Source: Bacteroides ihuae
Lineage (GTDB): Bacteria > Bacteroidota > Bacteroidia > Bacteroidales > Bacteroidaceae
Reading direction: 5' to 3'
NCBI RefSeq assembly: GCF_900104585.1
Contig: NZ_FNVX01000005.1
Span: forward strand, 620,001 to 684,000
Length of the DNA stretch: 64,000 nt
The position numbers and the translations under genes were made by a program. The notes under the pieces were generated by a model, which saw nothing but the letters and a program-made list of their open reading frames with translations, was not told where the DNA came from and did not search any database. Positions 9,391 to 18,956 of this stretch are shown one piece after another (position 1 is the stretch's first letter; every line of letters begins with the position of its first letter).

Positions 9391-11076
9391 ATGAATAACA
9401 TTAAGAAATTACTATCTGTTTTGGTATTAACAACCGCTTGTGCGTCATCGGTTGTTGCACAATATCCCATTATTCCAGATTCAACAAAAGCCAGGGCGGC
9501 ACGTCAAGAGGCTGAGTTTGAACAAAAGTCTGATGCAGCTTGGCAGAAAGCTTTGCCAATTGTGCTTGAAGAGGCTGCTAAAGGGCACCCCTACAAGCCA
9601 TGGGCCTCTAAACCAGACGATTTGCTGAAAGTAAATATACCTGTTTTTCCTGGCGCTGAAGGTGGTGGAGCTTATACTCCCGGTGGGCGCGGAGGAAAAG
9701 TAATTGTTGTAACTTCTTTGGACGATGAAGGTCACGGTACTTTTAGAGAAGCTTGTGAAACAGGTGGTGCACGTATTGTTGTGTTTAATGTTTCGGGTGT
9801 TATTCGTCTTAATAGCCCTATTCACTTAAGGGCACCTTACATCACTATTGCTGGCCAAACTGCTCCGGGTGATGGCATCTGCGTAACCGGTGCTTCTTTC
9901 CTAATTGATACACATGATGTGGTGATGCGCCACATGCGATTTCGTCGCGGAGTGCGAGATGTGGCTTTTCGTGATGATGCTGTAGGAGGAAACGCAGTAG
10001 GTAATATTATGGTTGACCATTGTTCGGCGAGTTGGGGATTAGATGAAAATATGTCCATCTATCGCCACGTTTATAATCGTGATGAAAAGGGTTATGGTCT
10101 GAAACTCCCAACTGTAAATATCACCATTCAGAATTCTGTTTTCTCAGAAGCTCTCGATTCATATAATCATGCTTTTGGTGCTACTATTGGTGGACATAAC
10201 TGTATGTTTGCCCGTAATCTCTTTGCATCCAATATCAGTCGTAATTGTTCGATAGGAATGAACGAAGGATTTAATCTTGTGAATAATGTGATATATAACT
10301 GGTGGAATCGTTCGGTGGACGGTGGAGACCATACCAGTTTCTATAATATAATCAATAATTATTATAAACCGGGTCCTATCACGCCACTTGAAAAACCAAT
10401 CTCTTATCGTATTCTTAAACCTGAAGCAGGAAGAGATAAAACTAAATCGCTATCATTTGGAAAAGCTTATGTAAATGGAAACATTGTGTTTGGCAACAAA
10501 AAAGTTACAGCCAATAATTGGGACGGTGGAGTTCAGCTGGCTGAAGATGTAAATGCGGAAGAATTTCTTGGAAAAATAAAAGCAAATGAACCGTTTGCCA
10601 TGCCACACGTTACTATTATGTCTACAAAGAAAGCGTATGGTTTTGTATTGGATAATGTGGGAGCAAACTTTCCTAAGCGTGATGCTGTTGATGTACGCGT
10701 GATTAAGACTGTACAGACCGGGAAGGCTATTTATGTGGATAATGCATCGGAGTTTGTCTCTCCTTATGTAAAGAGAAGACTGCCGATTGATTCTTATAAG
10801 AAAGGAATCATTACTGATATTCGTCAGGTTGGTGGTTTACCTCAATATAATGGAACTCCATATCTGGACTCTGATAATGATGGTATGCCCGATGCGTGGG
10901 AAATCAAAAACGGTTTGAACCCGAATGATCCTTCCGATGCTGTGCTCGATTGTAATGGCGATGGCTATACTAATATTGAGAAGTATATTAATGGAATAGA
11001 TACAAAGAAAAAGATCGATTGGACGAATGTGAAAAACAATCACGACACTCTGGCCGGACGTAAAAGCTTGTTATAA
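9391..11076 (+). CDS. Polysaccharide lyase family 1 (pectate lyase-like) with C-terminal calcium-type repeats
   Basis: Secreted or periplasmic enzyme of 561 residues predicted to cleave polygalacturonan by beta-elimination. A signal peptide (1-23, ending SSVVA) comes first. The PL1 parallel beta-helix begins at FPGAEGGGAYTPGGRGG and continues through ITIAGQTAPGDGIC, VMRHMRFRRG and MVDHCSASWGLDEN, motifs typical of Bacteroidota PL1 enzymes. The C-terminus has a thrombospondin type 3/EF-like calcium stretch, DSDNDGMPDAWE and DCNGDGYTNIEKY. The stop codon shares one base with the next start (TAATG), so the two enzymes are translationally coupled. PL1 is well recognised; the exact pectin (homogalacturonan or rhamnogalacturonan backbone region) is not. 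Confidence 0.9.
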   Translation: MNNIKKLLSVLVLTTACASSVVAQYPIIPDSTKARAARQEAEFEQKSDAAWQKALPIVLEEAAKGHPYKPWASKPDDLLKVNIPVFPGAEGGGAYTPGGRGGKVIVVTSLDDEGHGTFREACETGGARIVVFNVSGVIRLNSPIHLRAPYITIAGQTAPGDGICVTGASFLIDTHDVVMRHMRFRRGVRDVAFRDDAVGGNAVGNIMVDHCSASWGLDENMSIYRHVYNRDEKGYGLKLPTVNITIQNSVFSEALDSYNHAFGATIGGHNCMFARNLFASNISRNCSIGMNEGFNLVNNVIYNWWNRSVDGGDHTSFYNIINNYYKPGPITPLEKPISYRILKPEAGRDKTKSLSFGKAYVNGNIVFGNKKVTANNWDGGVQLAEDVNAEEFLGKIKANEPFAMPHVTIMSTKKAYGFVLDNVGANFPKRDAVDVRVIKTVQTGKAIYVDNASEFVSPYVKRRLPIDSYKKGIITDIRQVGGLPQYNGTPYLDSDNDGMPDAWEIKNGLNPNDPSDAVLDCNGDGYTNIEKYINGIDTKKKIDWTNVKNNHDTLAGRKSLL

Positions 11077-14000
11077 TGAAAATATTGAATGTGAAATTTC
11101 TCCTTCTGGGATTACTGAGTATGGGGTTTGTGCAGGCTGCTGCACAAACTTTTGCTTTGCAGGTAAAGAATGATAAGTTGATTTACTCGAAAGATTCGAA
11201 AGGAAACCGAATTTTGGATTTTTCTTTTTGTGGTTATCGAAATTCGGATCAAGACATTCCGGATGTAAACACAGCTGTATTTGTCCCTTGTAAGAAAGGT
11301 GATAGTTCGGCTGAAATACAGAAAGCGATAGATTACGTTTCTTCTCTGGCACCCGACAAGAATGGTTTTCGTGGTGCTGTTTTGCTGGATAAGGGCGTTT
11401 ATACTCTTTCTAAAGAATTGCGTATAAGCACTTCGGGTGTGGTGCTTCGTGGAACTGATAAGGAGAAAACGGTCTTACTGAAAAAAGGAGTAGATCGTGG
11501 TGCATTAATTTATGTAGAAGGAAAGAATAATAAGATCGTTCAAGATACGTTGAGCATTAAGTCGGCTTATGTGCCGGTGAACGATTGTACCATGGAGGTC
11601 TCTTCGGCAGTACAGTTGAATAAAGGTGACCGTGTGATGGTGTTGAGACCTTCGACTAAAGAATGGATTGCTTCCATTGGTTGCGATATTTTTGGTGGTG
11701 GAATTAGTTCGCTGGGGTGGAAGCCCGGCGATACGAACTTATACTGGGACAGAACAATTACGTCTGTAAACGGAAATAAGGTAACGCTTAATGTTCCCTT
11801 GACAGTAGCACTTGACGCTGTTTACGGTGAATCTAAAATATTACGTTATCGATGGACGGGACGTCTTTCTAATTCCGGTGTCGAGAATATGACTTTGGTG
11901 TCCGACTATAACAAGGAGTATCCAAAAGATGAAGATCATTGTTGGGTGGGTATTTCAATAGAGAATGCAGAAGATTGCTGGGTGCGTCGTGTGGACTTCA
12001 AGCACTTTGCGGGTAGTGCCGTAGCACTGCAGCGTAATGCTTCCAGAGTTACGGTAGAAGATTGCAAGTCGAAAGAACCTGTTTCTGAAATAGGAGGGAT
12101 GCGCCGATGCGCCTTCTTCACTATGGGGCAGCTTACTCTTTTTCAACGTTGTTATTCAGAACAAGGTATTCATGATTTCTCGGTAGGATTTTGTGCTCCA
12201 GGTCCTAATGCGTTTGTGCAGTGTGACTCGAAAGAATCTTTGGGTTTTAGTGGTTCTATCAATGCTTGGGCTTGTGGGCTGCTGTTTGATGTGGTCAACA
12301 TTGACGGACATAACCTGACGTATAAGAATTTGGGACAAGATAAAAATGGAGCAGGTTGGAATACGGCTAATAGCCTTTTTTGGCAGTGTAGCGCTGCCGA
12401 GATAGAATGTTATACTCCTTCCAAAGATGCACCAAACCGTGCTTATGGTTGTTGGGCGCAATTTTCGGGTGATGGTGAGTGGGGCGAATCGAATAATCAC
12501 GTTCAACCACGCAGCATTTTCTATGCACAGTTGGAAGATAGATTACAGAAAGACTACTCTTTACGCGCACGTATTTTGCCAAGAAACACAAATGCCACCA
12601 GCAGTCCTGAAGTGGAAGAGGCTATGAGATTGACCCAAGAAGCCTATATTCCTCGCTTGACTTTGGAGGCATGGATAGGTCAAGGTACTTTTACTGCGGA
12701 TGTAAATTCAGAGAAGGTTAGATCAATTGATAATATAAAATTTAAGCAGTTTGCTAGTACACAGAAGAAGCATTCCATTGGGATAGTAGATGGTCGTCTG
12801 GTGATGGATGGAGCTTTGATGGTAGGTGGCAGACAGGAAGTGCCTTGGTGGAATGGGCGATTAAGAACAAATTTTCTTTCTTCTGCCAAACCTCATATTA
12901 CCCGTTTTGTGCCCGGAAGAGAGGGTTTGGGACTGACAGACAGGATAGACTCAGTTGTCAGCTATATGAAAACGAACAAATTGTTAGTACTCGACCATAA
13001 TTACGGTTTATGGTATGATCGCAGAAGAGATGATCATGAACGTATTCGTCGTCGTGATGGAGATGTTTGGGGGCCTTTCTATGAACAACCTTTTGCTCGT
13101 AGTGGTCAGAGTACCGCATGGGAAGGATTGAGCAAATACGATCTTACTCGTCCTAATGCTTGGTATTGGTCGCGTTTAAAGCAATTTGCTGATAAGGGCG
13201 AACAAGAAGGCTTGTTGCTGTTCCATGAGAATTACTTTCAACATAATATCATTGAGGCAGGAGCCCATTGGGTGGATTGTCCTTGGCGTTCGGCTAACAA
13301 CATAAACAGTACCGGATTTCCGGAACCTGTTCCTTTTGCCGGAGATAAACGTATCTTTATGGCAGATATGTTTTATGATGTGACGAATCCTGTTCGCAGA
13401 GAGTTGCATAGGCAATACATCAGGCAATGTCTGAATAATTTTGCCGATAATAATAATGTAATCCAATTGATCGGTGCTGAATTTACAGGACCACTACACT
13501 TTGTCCAGTTCTGGCTAGATGTGATAGCAGAATGGGAGAAAGAAACAGGTAAGCATCCACTTATCGCACTGAGTACTACGAAAGATGTACAAGATGCTAT
13601 TCTGAATGATAATCAACGTTCTGCACTGGTCGATATTATCGATATACGCTACTGGCACTATAAGAGTGACGGTACGACTTATGCACCCGAAGGTGGTAAG
13701 AATATGGCTCCGCGCCAACACATGCGCAAGATGAAAGTTGGAAAGATTACATTTGATGAAGCTTATAAAGCGGTGAATGAATACCGTCAATTTTACCCTG
13801 GAAAGGCAGTAACATTCTATTCGCAGAACTATCCCGATATGGCATGGGCCATCTTTATGGCAGGAGGATCCTGTCCTCAACTTCCAATTACTGACGCGAC
13901 CTTTTTTAAAGACGCAGCTGCTATGAAAGTGGAAGAAACAGATACTACTTCTTATAAGAAAATGGTAAATTCTGATATTGGAGCGATCATTTATTCCCAA

Positions 14001-14171
14001 TCAGGAGCTAATGTTGATCTCTATTTAACAACAGGTAAATATCAAGTATCTCGTATTAATGCTCGTACAGGTGCAATTGAGATTGTTCATAAGTCCTTGA
14101 AAATAAAATCTTTATATCAGATCAAAGCTCCTTCGGATAAAAATGGAGTTTACTGGTTTCATAAATTATAG
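11076..14171 (+). CDS. Large beta-helix plus TIM-barrel-like polysaccharide enzyme (DUF6298-like)
   Basis: Exported protein of 1031 residues, signal peptide 1-24 (ending GFVQAAAQ). About residues 60-520 look like a right-handed parallel beta-helix as in pectate lyases: AEIQKAIDYV, GAVLLDKGVYTL, GVVLRGTDKEKTV, ENAEDCWVRRVDF. A second module from about 620 to the end, with LLVLDHNYGLWYDRRR, EGLLLFHENYFQHN and VIQLIGAEFTGPLHF, looks like a glycosidase-type TIM barrel. I believe this matches proteins annotated DUF6298, but that name is from memory. Position after PL1 with a one-base overlap points to a joint role in pectin breakdown. No catalytic residues can be assigned with confidence. A strong terminator follows immediately. 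Confidence 0.75.
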   Translation: MKILNVKFLLLGLLSMGFVQAAAQTFALQVKNDKLIYSKDSKGNRILDFSFCGYRNSDQDIPDVNTAVFVPCKKGDSSAEIQKAIDYVSSLAPDKNGFRGAVLLDKGVYTLSKELRISTSGVVLRGTDKEKTVLLKKGVDRGALIYVEGKNNKIVQDTLSIKSAYVPVNDCTMEVSSAVQLNKGDRVMVLRPSTKEWIASIGCDIFGGGISSLGWKPGDTNLYWDRTITSVNGNKVTLNVPLTVALDAVYGESKILRYRWTGRLSNSGVENMTLVSDYNKEYPKDEDHCWVGISIENAEDCWVRRVDFKHFAGSAVALQRNASRVTVEDCKSKEPVSEIGGMRRCAFFTMGQLTLFQRCYSEQGIHDFSVGFCAPGPNAFVQCDSKESLGFSGSINAWACGLLFDVVNIDGHNLTYKNLGQDKNGAGWNTANSLFWQCSAAEIECYTPSKDAPNRAYGCWAQFSGDGEWGESNNHVQPRSIFYAQLEDRLQKDYSLRARILPRNTNATSSPEVEEAMRLTQEAYIPRLTLEAWIGQGTFTADVNSEKVRSIDNIKFKQFASTQKKHSIGIVDGRLVMDGALMVGGRQEVPWWNGRLRTNFLSSAKPHITRFVPGREGLGLTDRIDSVVSYMKTNKLLVLDHNYGLWYDRRRDDHERIRRRDGDVWGPFYEQPFARSGQSTAWEGLSKYDLTRPNAWYWSRLKQFADKGEQEGLLLFHENYFQHNIIEAGAHWVDCPWRSANNINSTGFPEPVPFAGDKRIFMADMFYDVTNPVRRELHRQYIRQCLNNFADNNNVIQLIGAEFTGPLHFVQFWLDVIAEWEKETGKHPLIALSTTKDVQDAILNDNQRSALVDIIDIRYWHYKSDGTTYAPEGGKNMAPRQHMRKMKVGKITFDEAYKAVNEYRQFYPGKAVTFYSQNYPDMAWAIFMAGGSCPQLPITDATFFKDAAAMKVEETDTTSYKKMVNSDIGAIIYSQSGANVDLYLTTGKYQVSRINARTGAIEIVHKSLKIKSLYQIKAPSDKNGVYWFHKL

Positions 14172-14179
14172 ATAAAAAA

Positions 14180-14212
14180 AAGCCTGCTACGTTAGTTAGT
14201 AGGCTTTTTTTT
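14180..14212 (+). terminator. Rho-independent terminator closing the pectin locus
   Basis: A 10-bp stem AAGCCTGCTA (14180-14189) pairs with TAGTAGGCTT (14197-14206), with one G-U pair and a 7-nt loop. It is followed by a run of T to 14212 and lies 9 bp after the stop codon of the DUF6298-like gene. Confidence 0.93.
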
Positions 14213-14309
14213 ATCTATATGTAATAGAAACGTCTTATGTTATAAAACATAGTACCTATTTTTTCAATCCAATAACCAAATATTCCCTAAATAACATTGC
14301 CTCTATCCA

Positions 14310-14317
14310 TACTTTTG
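14310..14317 (+). promoter_or_regulatory. -7 element upstream of the ECF sigma gene
   Basis: TACTTTTG matches TAnnTTTG, 25 bp before the ATG of the sigma factor gene. No clear TTTG -33 box is found at the usual distance. Confidence 0.45.
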
Positions 14318-14341
14318 CATTAAGAAACAACCCAGTATGCC

Positions 14342-14926
14342 ATGATAGAACAAAATTGCAATACTAATACTCTGTCTAATGATTCTTGTGAATTGAATGC
14401 ACAATTGTTTGCTGACTTTCAGTCTGGTGATATGAATGCCTTCTCTCGTATATATGATTTGCATATTAATATTCTGTTTAATTACGGCTGCAAATTAACT
14501 TCTGATAAGGAACTTCTGAAAGATTGTATTCACGATATTTTCGTAAAGATGTATGTGAGGAGAAATAATTTGAGCGATATTAGCAATTTTAGATCTTATC
14601 TTTTCATTTCTTTAAAAAATAAATTGTGTGATGAGATGCGGAGAAGGGTGTATATGTCTGATACCCCTGTGGAGGAATTTAGCTACGTTTCGAGTGAGGA
14701 TGATGTTGAAGACTCTTATATAGCTGCGGAATCTAGGAAAAAAGATAAAAATATTGTTGGTGATATTCTTGGTCAACTTTCCCCACGACAACGTGAGGCG
14801 CTTACGTTGTATTATATAGAAGAAAAGAAATACGACGATATTTGTGAAATCATGAATATGAACTATCAATCGGTTCGTAATTTAATGCATCGAGGATTGG
14901 TTAAATTGAGAACTTTGGCCGGTTAA
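14342..14926 (+). CDS. RNA polymerase ECF-type sigma-70 factor
   Basis: Sigma factor of 194 residues that would redirect RNA polymerase to a small regulon. Region 2 is at about 28-95 (FSRIYDLHINILFNYG, LLKDCIHDIFVKMY, FRSYLFISLKNKLCDEMRRR). Region 4 is at about 135-190 (LSPRQREALTLYYIEEKKY, MNMNYQSVRNLMHRGLVKL). It is preceded by a TAnnTTTG element and the terminator of the pectin locus, so it is a separate unit. In Bacteroides such factors normally sit ahead of a FecR anti-sigma factor and a SusC/D pair. Here only a short FecR-like N-terminus follows and then ileS, so the target transporter is missing from this position. Confidence 0.93.
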   Translation: MIEQNCNTNTLSNDSCELNAQLFADFQSGDMNAFSRIYDLHINILFNYGCKLTSDKELLKDCIHDIFVKMYVRRNNLSDISNFRSYLFISLKNKLCDEMRRRVYMSDTPVEEFSYVSSEDDVEDSYIAAESRKKDKNIVGDILGQLSPRQREALTLYYIEEKKYDDICEIMNMNYQSVRNLMHRGLVKLRTLAG

Positions 14927-14996
14927 TGATTTTGTTTTGCTTTTTTGAGTACATAAGATTTGAACCTCCGTCTTTATTATATAGATTTATTTGGAG

Positions 14997-15245
14997 ATGG
15001 ATAAAAGAACAAATTATAATATAGATGATTATCTGAAAGATGACAATTTTATTTTGGCTATTGTGGGTAGTGATTTTGATAAAATTGCTGAATTGGAGGA
15101 ATTTATGCGGCTGTGTCCGCAACAAAGGAGAGTGATAGAGATGGCAAAGGGTATTTTGTTAGACTTGCCTGAAACGTCAGATCTAACGAGTGAGGAGAGT
15201 AGCTCACTAAAACAAAGCATTTTCAAGGTGATAGAAATATTCTAA
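14997..15245 (+). CDS. FecR-like anti-sigma N-terminal domain only (82 aa), probably a remnant
   Basis: I chose ATG 14997 (MDKRTNYNIDDYLKDDNF) over the in-frame TTG at 14991. The sequence resembles the cytoplasmic first ~85 residues of Bacteroides FecR-type anti-sigma factors: a KNYxIDDFLKDxxFI-like start, then a helix (RRVIEMAKGILLDLP) and an acidic segment ending SSSLKQSIFKVIEIF. A complete FecR would continue with a membrane helix and a periplasmic FecR domain, in all about 300-400 residues. Here a stop codon and then a terminator follow. It is either a truncated gene or a minimal soluble anti-sigma factor that could still bind the sigma factor encoded 70 bp upstream. Confidence 0.62.
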   Translation: MDKRTNYNIDDYLKDDNFILAIVGSDFDKIAELEEFMRLCPQQRRVIEMAKGILLDLPETSDLTSEESSSLKQSIFKVIEIF

Positions 15246-15353
15246 ATGACCTCAATTAAAAGATAGTATAGTTAATAAATATAGAAGTAGGTGTTTTCAA
15301 TAGCTTAAGGTTAAAGATTGCTTAAGTGTAATAATGATTAATAGATTGTTAAG

Positions 15354-15402
15354 AAAAAAAGGGTTGTTTACTGATGTGATATCAGGGCAACCCTTTTTTT
15401 TT
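15354..15402 (+). terminator. Strong rho-independent terminator before ileS
   Basis: AAAAAAAGGGTTG (15354-15366) pairs with CAACCCTTTTTTT (15388-15400), and the loop carries a second 5-bp stem CTGAT/ATCAG. The T-run extends to 15402. It isolates ileS from the sigma factor unit; because both arms are A- or T-flanked it could work in both directions. Confidence 0.92.
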
Positions 15403-15436
15403 GCAATTAAAAGTTTCTACCTATCTAATGTTTTTG

Positions 15437-15444
15437 TAAATTTG
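15437..15444 (+). promoter_or_regulatory. -7 element of the ileS promoter
   Basis: TAAATTTG matches TAnnTTTG, with a T-rich -33 region (GTTTC at 15413-15417) about 19 bp upstream. Transcripts would start near 15451, about 37 nt before the ATG at 15488. Confidence 0.55.
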
Positions 15445-15487
15445 CACCCTTATAAAATAGAATAATAGAAAATTAGTATATACAGTG

Positions 15488-18400
15488 ATGAGTAAAAGAT
15501 TTGCTGAACATTCCCAGTTGGACCTCTCGCAGGTAAACAAAGAAGTGCTGAAGAAATGGGACGAAAACGAAGTTTTCGCCAAAAGTATGACAGAACGTGA
15601 AGGTTGTCCCTCGTATGTGTTTTATGAAGGACCTCCATCGGCTAACGGAATGCCAGGTATTCACCACGTAATGGCTCGCTCCATTAAAGATATCTTCTGT
15701 CGTTACAAAACGATGAAAGGTTTTCAGGTAAAGCGTAAAGCTGGATGGGATACACATGGTCTGCCTGTGGAGCTAGGCGTTGAAAAGAGCTTGGGTATTA
15801 CAAAGGAAGATATTGGCAAAAAGATCACTGTAGCCGAATACAATGCTGCCTGTCGCAAAGATGTGATGAAGTTTACCAAAGAATGGGAAGATTTGACGCA
15901 TAAGATGGGTTATTGGGTGGATATGAACGATCCTTATATCACTTATGATAATCGTTATATTGAGACTCTTTGGTGGCTACTTAAGCAACTTTATAAGAAA
16001 GGGCTGCTATATAAAGGATACACCATTCAACCTTATTCTCCGGCTGCCGGAACGGGATTGAGTTCACACGAACTGAATCAACCTGGTTGTTATCGTGATG
16101 TAAAGGATACTACTGTAGTAGCTCAATTTCGCATGAAAAATCCCAAACCTGAGATGGCTGCATGGGGAACTTCTTACTTTATTGCGTGGACTACCACTCC
16201 GTGGACATTGCCTTCGAACACAGCTTTGTGTGTGGGACCTAAAATAGATTATGTTGCTGTACAATCCTATAATGCTTATACTGGTCAACCTATCACTGTG
16301 GTACTGGCCAAAGCATTGCTCAATACACATTTTAATCCGAAGGCTGCTGAGTTGGCGTTAGAAGATTATAAGCAAGGCGACAAGTTGATTCCTTTCAAAG
16401 TGGTTGGCGAATATAAAGGTGCCGAGCTTGTTGGCATGGAATATGAACAACTTATTCCATGGGTGAATCCGGGCGAAGGAGCTTTCCGGGTGATTTCGGG
16501 TGATTACGTTACCACAGAAGATGGTACGGGTATTGTTCATATAGCACCTACCTTTGGTGCAGACGATGCTCAGGTGGCTAAAACGGCTGGTGTTCCACCG
16601 TTACAGCTTATCAATAAGAAAGGTGAACTTCGTCCGATGGTTGATCTTACCGGTAAGTTCTATCTTTTGGATGAGCTGGATGAAGCGTTTGTAAACGAGC
16701 GGGTAAATGTAGAATTATATAAGGAATATGCTGGACGTTTCGTGAAGAATGATTATGACCCTACTTTGACTGAAAAGGATGAAACGCTGGATGTTTCTAT
16801 CTGCATGATGATGAAGGTGGCTAATCAGGCCTTTAAAATAGAGAAGCATGTGCATAGTTATCCTCATTGCTGGCGTACGGACAAACCTGTACTCTACTAT
16901 CCGTTAGATAGTTGGTTTATCCGCTCTACTGCTTGCAAGGAACGCATGATGGAGCTTAACAAAACGATTAATTGGAAACCTGAATCTACAGGGACGGGTC
17001 GTTTTGGTAAATGGCTCGAAAATTTGAATGATTGGAACTTGAGTCGTTCACGCTATTGGGGCACTCCATTACCTATCTGGCGTACGGAAGATAATAGTGA
17101 AGAAATCTGTATTGAGTCAGTTGAGGAACTTTATAATGAATTAGAAAAATCGGTTGCTGCCGGATTTATGAAGTCGAATCCTTACAAAGACATGGGATTT
17201 GTTCCTGGAAAGTATAATGCTGATAATTATGAAAAGATAGATCTTCATCGTCCTTACGTGGATGACATTGTTCTGGTATCCAAAGAAGGTAAACCTATGA
17301 AGCGTGAGGCAGACCTGATTGACGTTTGGTTCGACTCAGGTGCTATGCCTTATGCGCAAATTCATTATCCGTTTGAAAATAAAAAACTACTAGATGATAG
17401 TCACGATGTGTATCCAGCCGACTTTATTGCTGAGGGCGTGGATCAAACTCGGGGGTGGTTCTTTACTTTGCATGCCATTGCGACCATGGTGTTTGATAGC
17501 GTGTCTTATAAAGCTGTTATTTCAAACGGTTTGGTACTCGATAAGAATGGTAACAAGATGTCTAAGCGTTTGGGTAATGCTGTCGATCCTTTTTCCACAA
17601 TTGAAAAGTATGGTTCTGATCCACTTCGTTGGTATATGATCACAAATTCATCGCCTTGGGACAACTTGAAATTTGATGCGGAAGGAATTGAAGAAGTTCG
17701 TCGTAAATTCTTTGGTACACTATATAATACTTATTCATTTTTTGCTCTTTATGCCAATGTAGACGGATTTGAATATAAAGAAGCTGAGGTTTCGATGTTT
17801 GAACGCCCTGAAATTGATCGATGGATTCTTTCTGTATTGAATTCATTGGTTAAGGAAGTGGATACTTGCTACAATGAATATGAACCGACTAGGGCTGGTA
17901 GATTAATTTCAGATTTTGTGAATGATAATCTGTCTAATTGGTATGTTCGTTTGAATCGTAAACGTTTTTGGGGTGGAGAATACTCGCAAGATAAACTTTC
18001 GGCTTACCAAACGCTCTATACTTGCTTGGAGACTGTGGCTAAGCTGATGGCGCCTATCGCACCTTTCTATGCGGACCGTTTGTACACAGATCTGATCTCT
18101 GTTACGGGAAGGGATAATGTGGTTTCTATTCACTTGGCTAAGTTCCCCGAATGCAATGCATCGTTGATAGACAAAGAATTGGAGGCTCGTATGCAAATGG
18201 CTCAAGATGTTACTTCTATGGTGTTGGCTTTGCGTCGTAAGGTGAATATCAAAGTGCGCCAACCGCTGCAATGCATTATGATTCCTGTGGTCGATGAAGA
18301 ACAGAAGGCGCATGTTGAAGCAGTGAAAGCACTGATCATGAATGAAGTAAATGTGAAAGAGATAAATTTCGTGGATGGTGCTGCCGGAGTTTTAGTGAAG

Positions 18401-18919
18401 AAAGTGAAATGCGACTTTAAGAAACTTGGCCCTAAATTTGGCAAACAGATGAAAGCTGTTGCTGCGAGTGTAAACGAATTATCTCAGGAAACAATTGCTG
18501 AGCTGGAGAGAAACGGGAAATACACGTTGAGTCTTGGCAGTGAAGAGGTTGTTATAGAGGCTGCTGATGTTGAGATATTCAGTGAAGATATACCGGGATG
18601 GCTTGTTGCAAATGAAGGAAAACTTACCGTTGCACTTGAAGTAACTGTGACTGAAGAACTTCGTCGCGAAGGTGTTGCTCGCGAATTGGTCAATCGTATT
18701 CAAAATATTCGTAAGTCAAGTGGCTTTGAGATTACAGATAAAATAAGAATTACGTTATCTAAAAATCAGCAAACGGATGATGCAGTGAATGAATATAATA
18801 CCTATATTTGCAATCAAGTTTTGGGTACGTCACTGAAATTGGCAGATAAAGTCGAAGATGGAACAGAATTAAATTTTGATGATTTTTATTTGTATGTCAG
18901 CGTGATTAAGGAACTATAA
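15488..18919 (+). CDS. ileS: Isoleucyl-tRNA synthetase
   Basis: Cytoplasmic class I synthetase that charges tRNA-Ile. I start at ATG 15488 (MSKRFAEHSQ) rather than the adjacent GTG at 15485, giving 1143 residues. The HIGH-type signature is PPSANGMPGIHH (49-60). The CP1 editing domain includes FIAWTTTPWTLPSNTALCVG. The KMSKR loop is at 690-694 (NGNKMSKRLGNAVDP), and DVWFDSGAMPYAQ and the anticodon-binding domain follow. The length and long C-terminus fit the larger, eukaryote-like IleS form seen in many Bacteroidota rather than the ~940-residue E. coli form. It heads a run ileS, dksA-like, lspA, DUF4296 that is all on the plus strand. Confidence 0.98.
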   Translation: MSKRFAEHSQLDLSQVNKEVLKKWDENEVFAKSMTEREGCPSYVFYEGPPSANGMPGIHHVMARSIKDIFCRYKTMKGFQVKRKAGWDTHGLPVELGVEKSLGITKEDIGKKITVAEYNAACRKDVMKFTKEWEDLTHKMGYWVDMNDPYITYDNRYIETLWWLLKQLYKKGLLYKGYTIQPYSPAAGTGLSSHELNQPGCYRDVKDTTVVAQFRMKNPKPEMAAWGTSYFIAWTTTPWTLPSNTALCVGPKIDYVAVQSYNAYTGQPITVVLAKALLNTHFNPKAAELALEDYKQGDKLIPFKVVGEYKGAELVGMEYEQLIPWVNPGEGAFRVISGDYVTTEDGTGIVHIAPTFGADDAQVAKTAGVPPLQLINKKGELRPMVDLTGKFYLLDELDEAFVNERVNVELYKEYAGRFVKNDYDPTLTEKDETLDVSICMMMKVANQAFKIEKHVHSYPHCWRTDKPVLYYPLDSWFIRSTACKERMMELNKTINWKPESTGTGRFGKWLENLNDWNLSRSRYWGTPLPIWRTEDNSEEICIESVEELYNELEKSVAAGFMKSNPYKDMGFVPGKYNADNYEKIDLHRPYVDDIVLVSKEGKPMKREADLIDVWFDSGAMPYAQIHYPFENKKLLDDSHDVYPADFIAEGVDQTRGWFFTLHAIATMVFDSVSYKAVISNGLVLDKNGNKMSKRLGNAVDPFSTIEKYGSDPLRWYMITNSSPWDNLKFDAEGIEEVRRKFFGTLYNTYSFFALYANVDGFEYKEAEVSMFERPEIDRWILSVLNSLVKEVDTCYNEYEPTRAGRLISDFVNDNLSNWYVRLNRKRFWGGEYSQDKLSAYQTLYTCLETVAKLMAPIAPFYADRLYTDLISVTGRDNVVSIHLAKFPECNASLIDKELEARMQMAQDVTSMVLALRRKVNIKVRQPLQCIMIPVVDEEQKAHVEAVKALIMNEVNVKEINFVDGAAGVLVKKVKCDFKKLGPKFGKQMKAVAASVNELSQETIAELERNGKYTLSLGSEEVVIEAADVEIFSEDIPGWLVANEGKLTVALEVTVTEELRREGVARELVNRIQNIRKSSGFEITDKIRITLSKNQQTDDAVNEYNTYICNQVLGTSLKLADKVEDGTELNFDDFYLYVSVIKEL

Positions 18920-18956
18920 TAAAAAAACTACTAACCTTTAAAATTTATCAGGAGTT

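Noticed and set aside
13515..14000. 161-codon minus-strand reading frame opposite the DUF6298-like gene
   Set aside because: Antisense shadow with no start context, no domain and no promoter.
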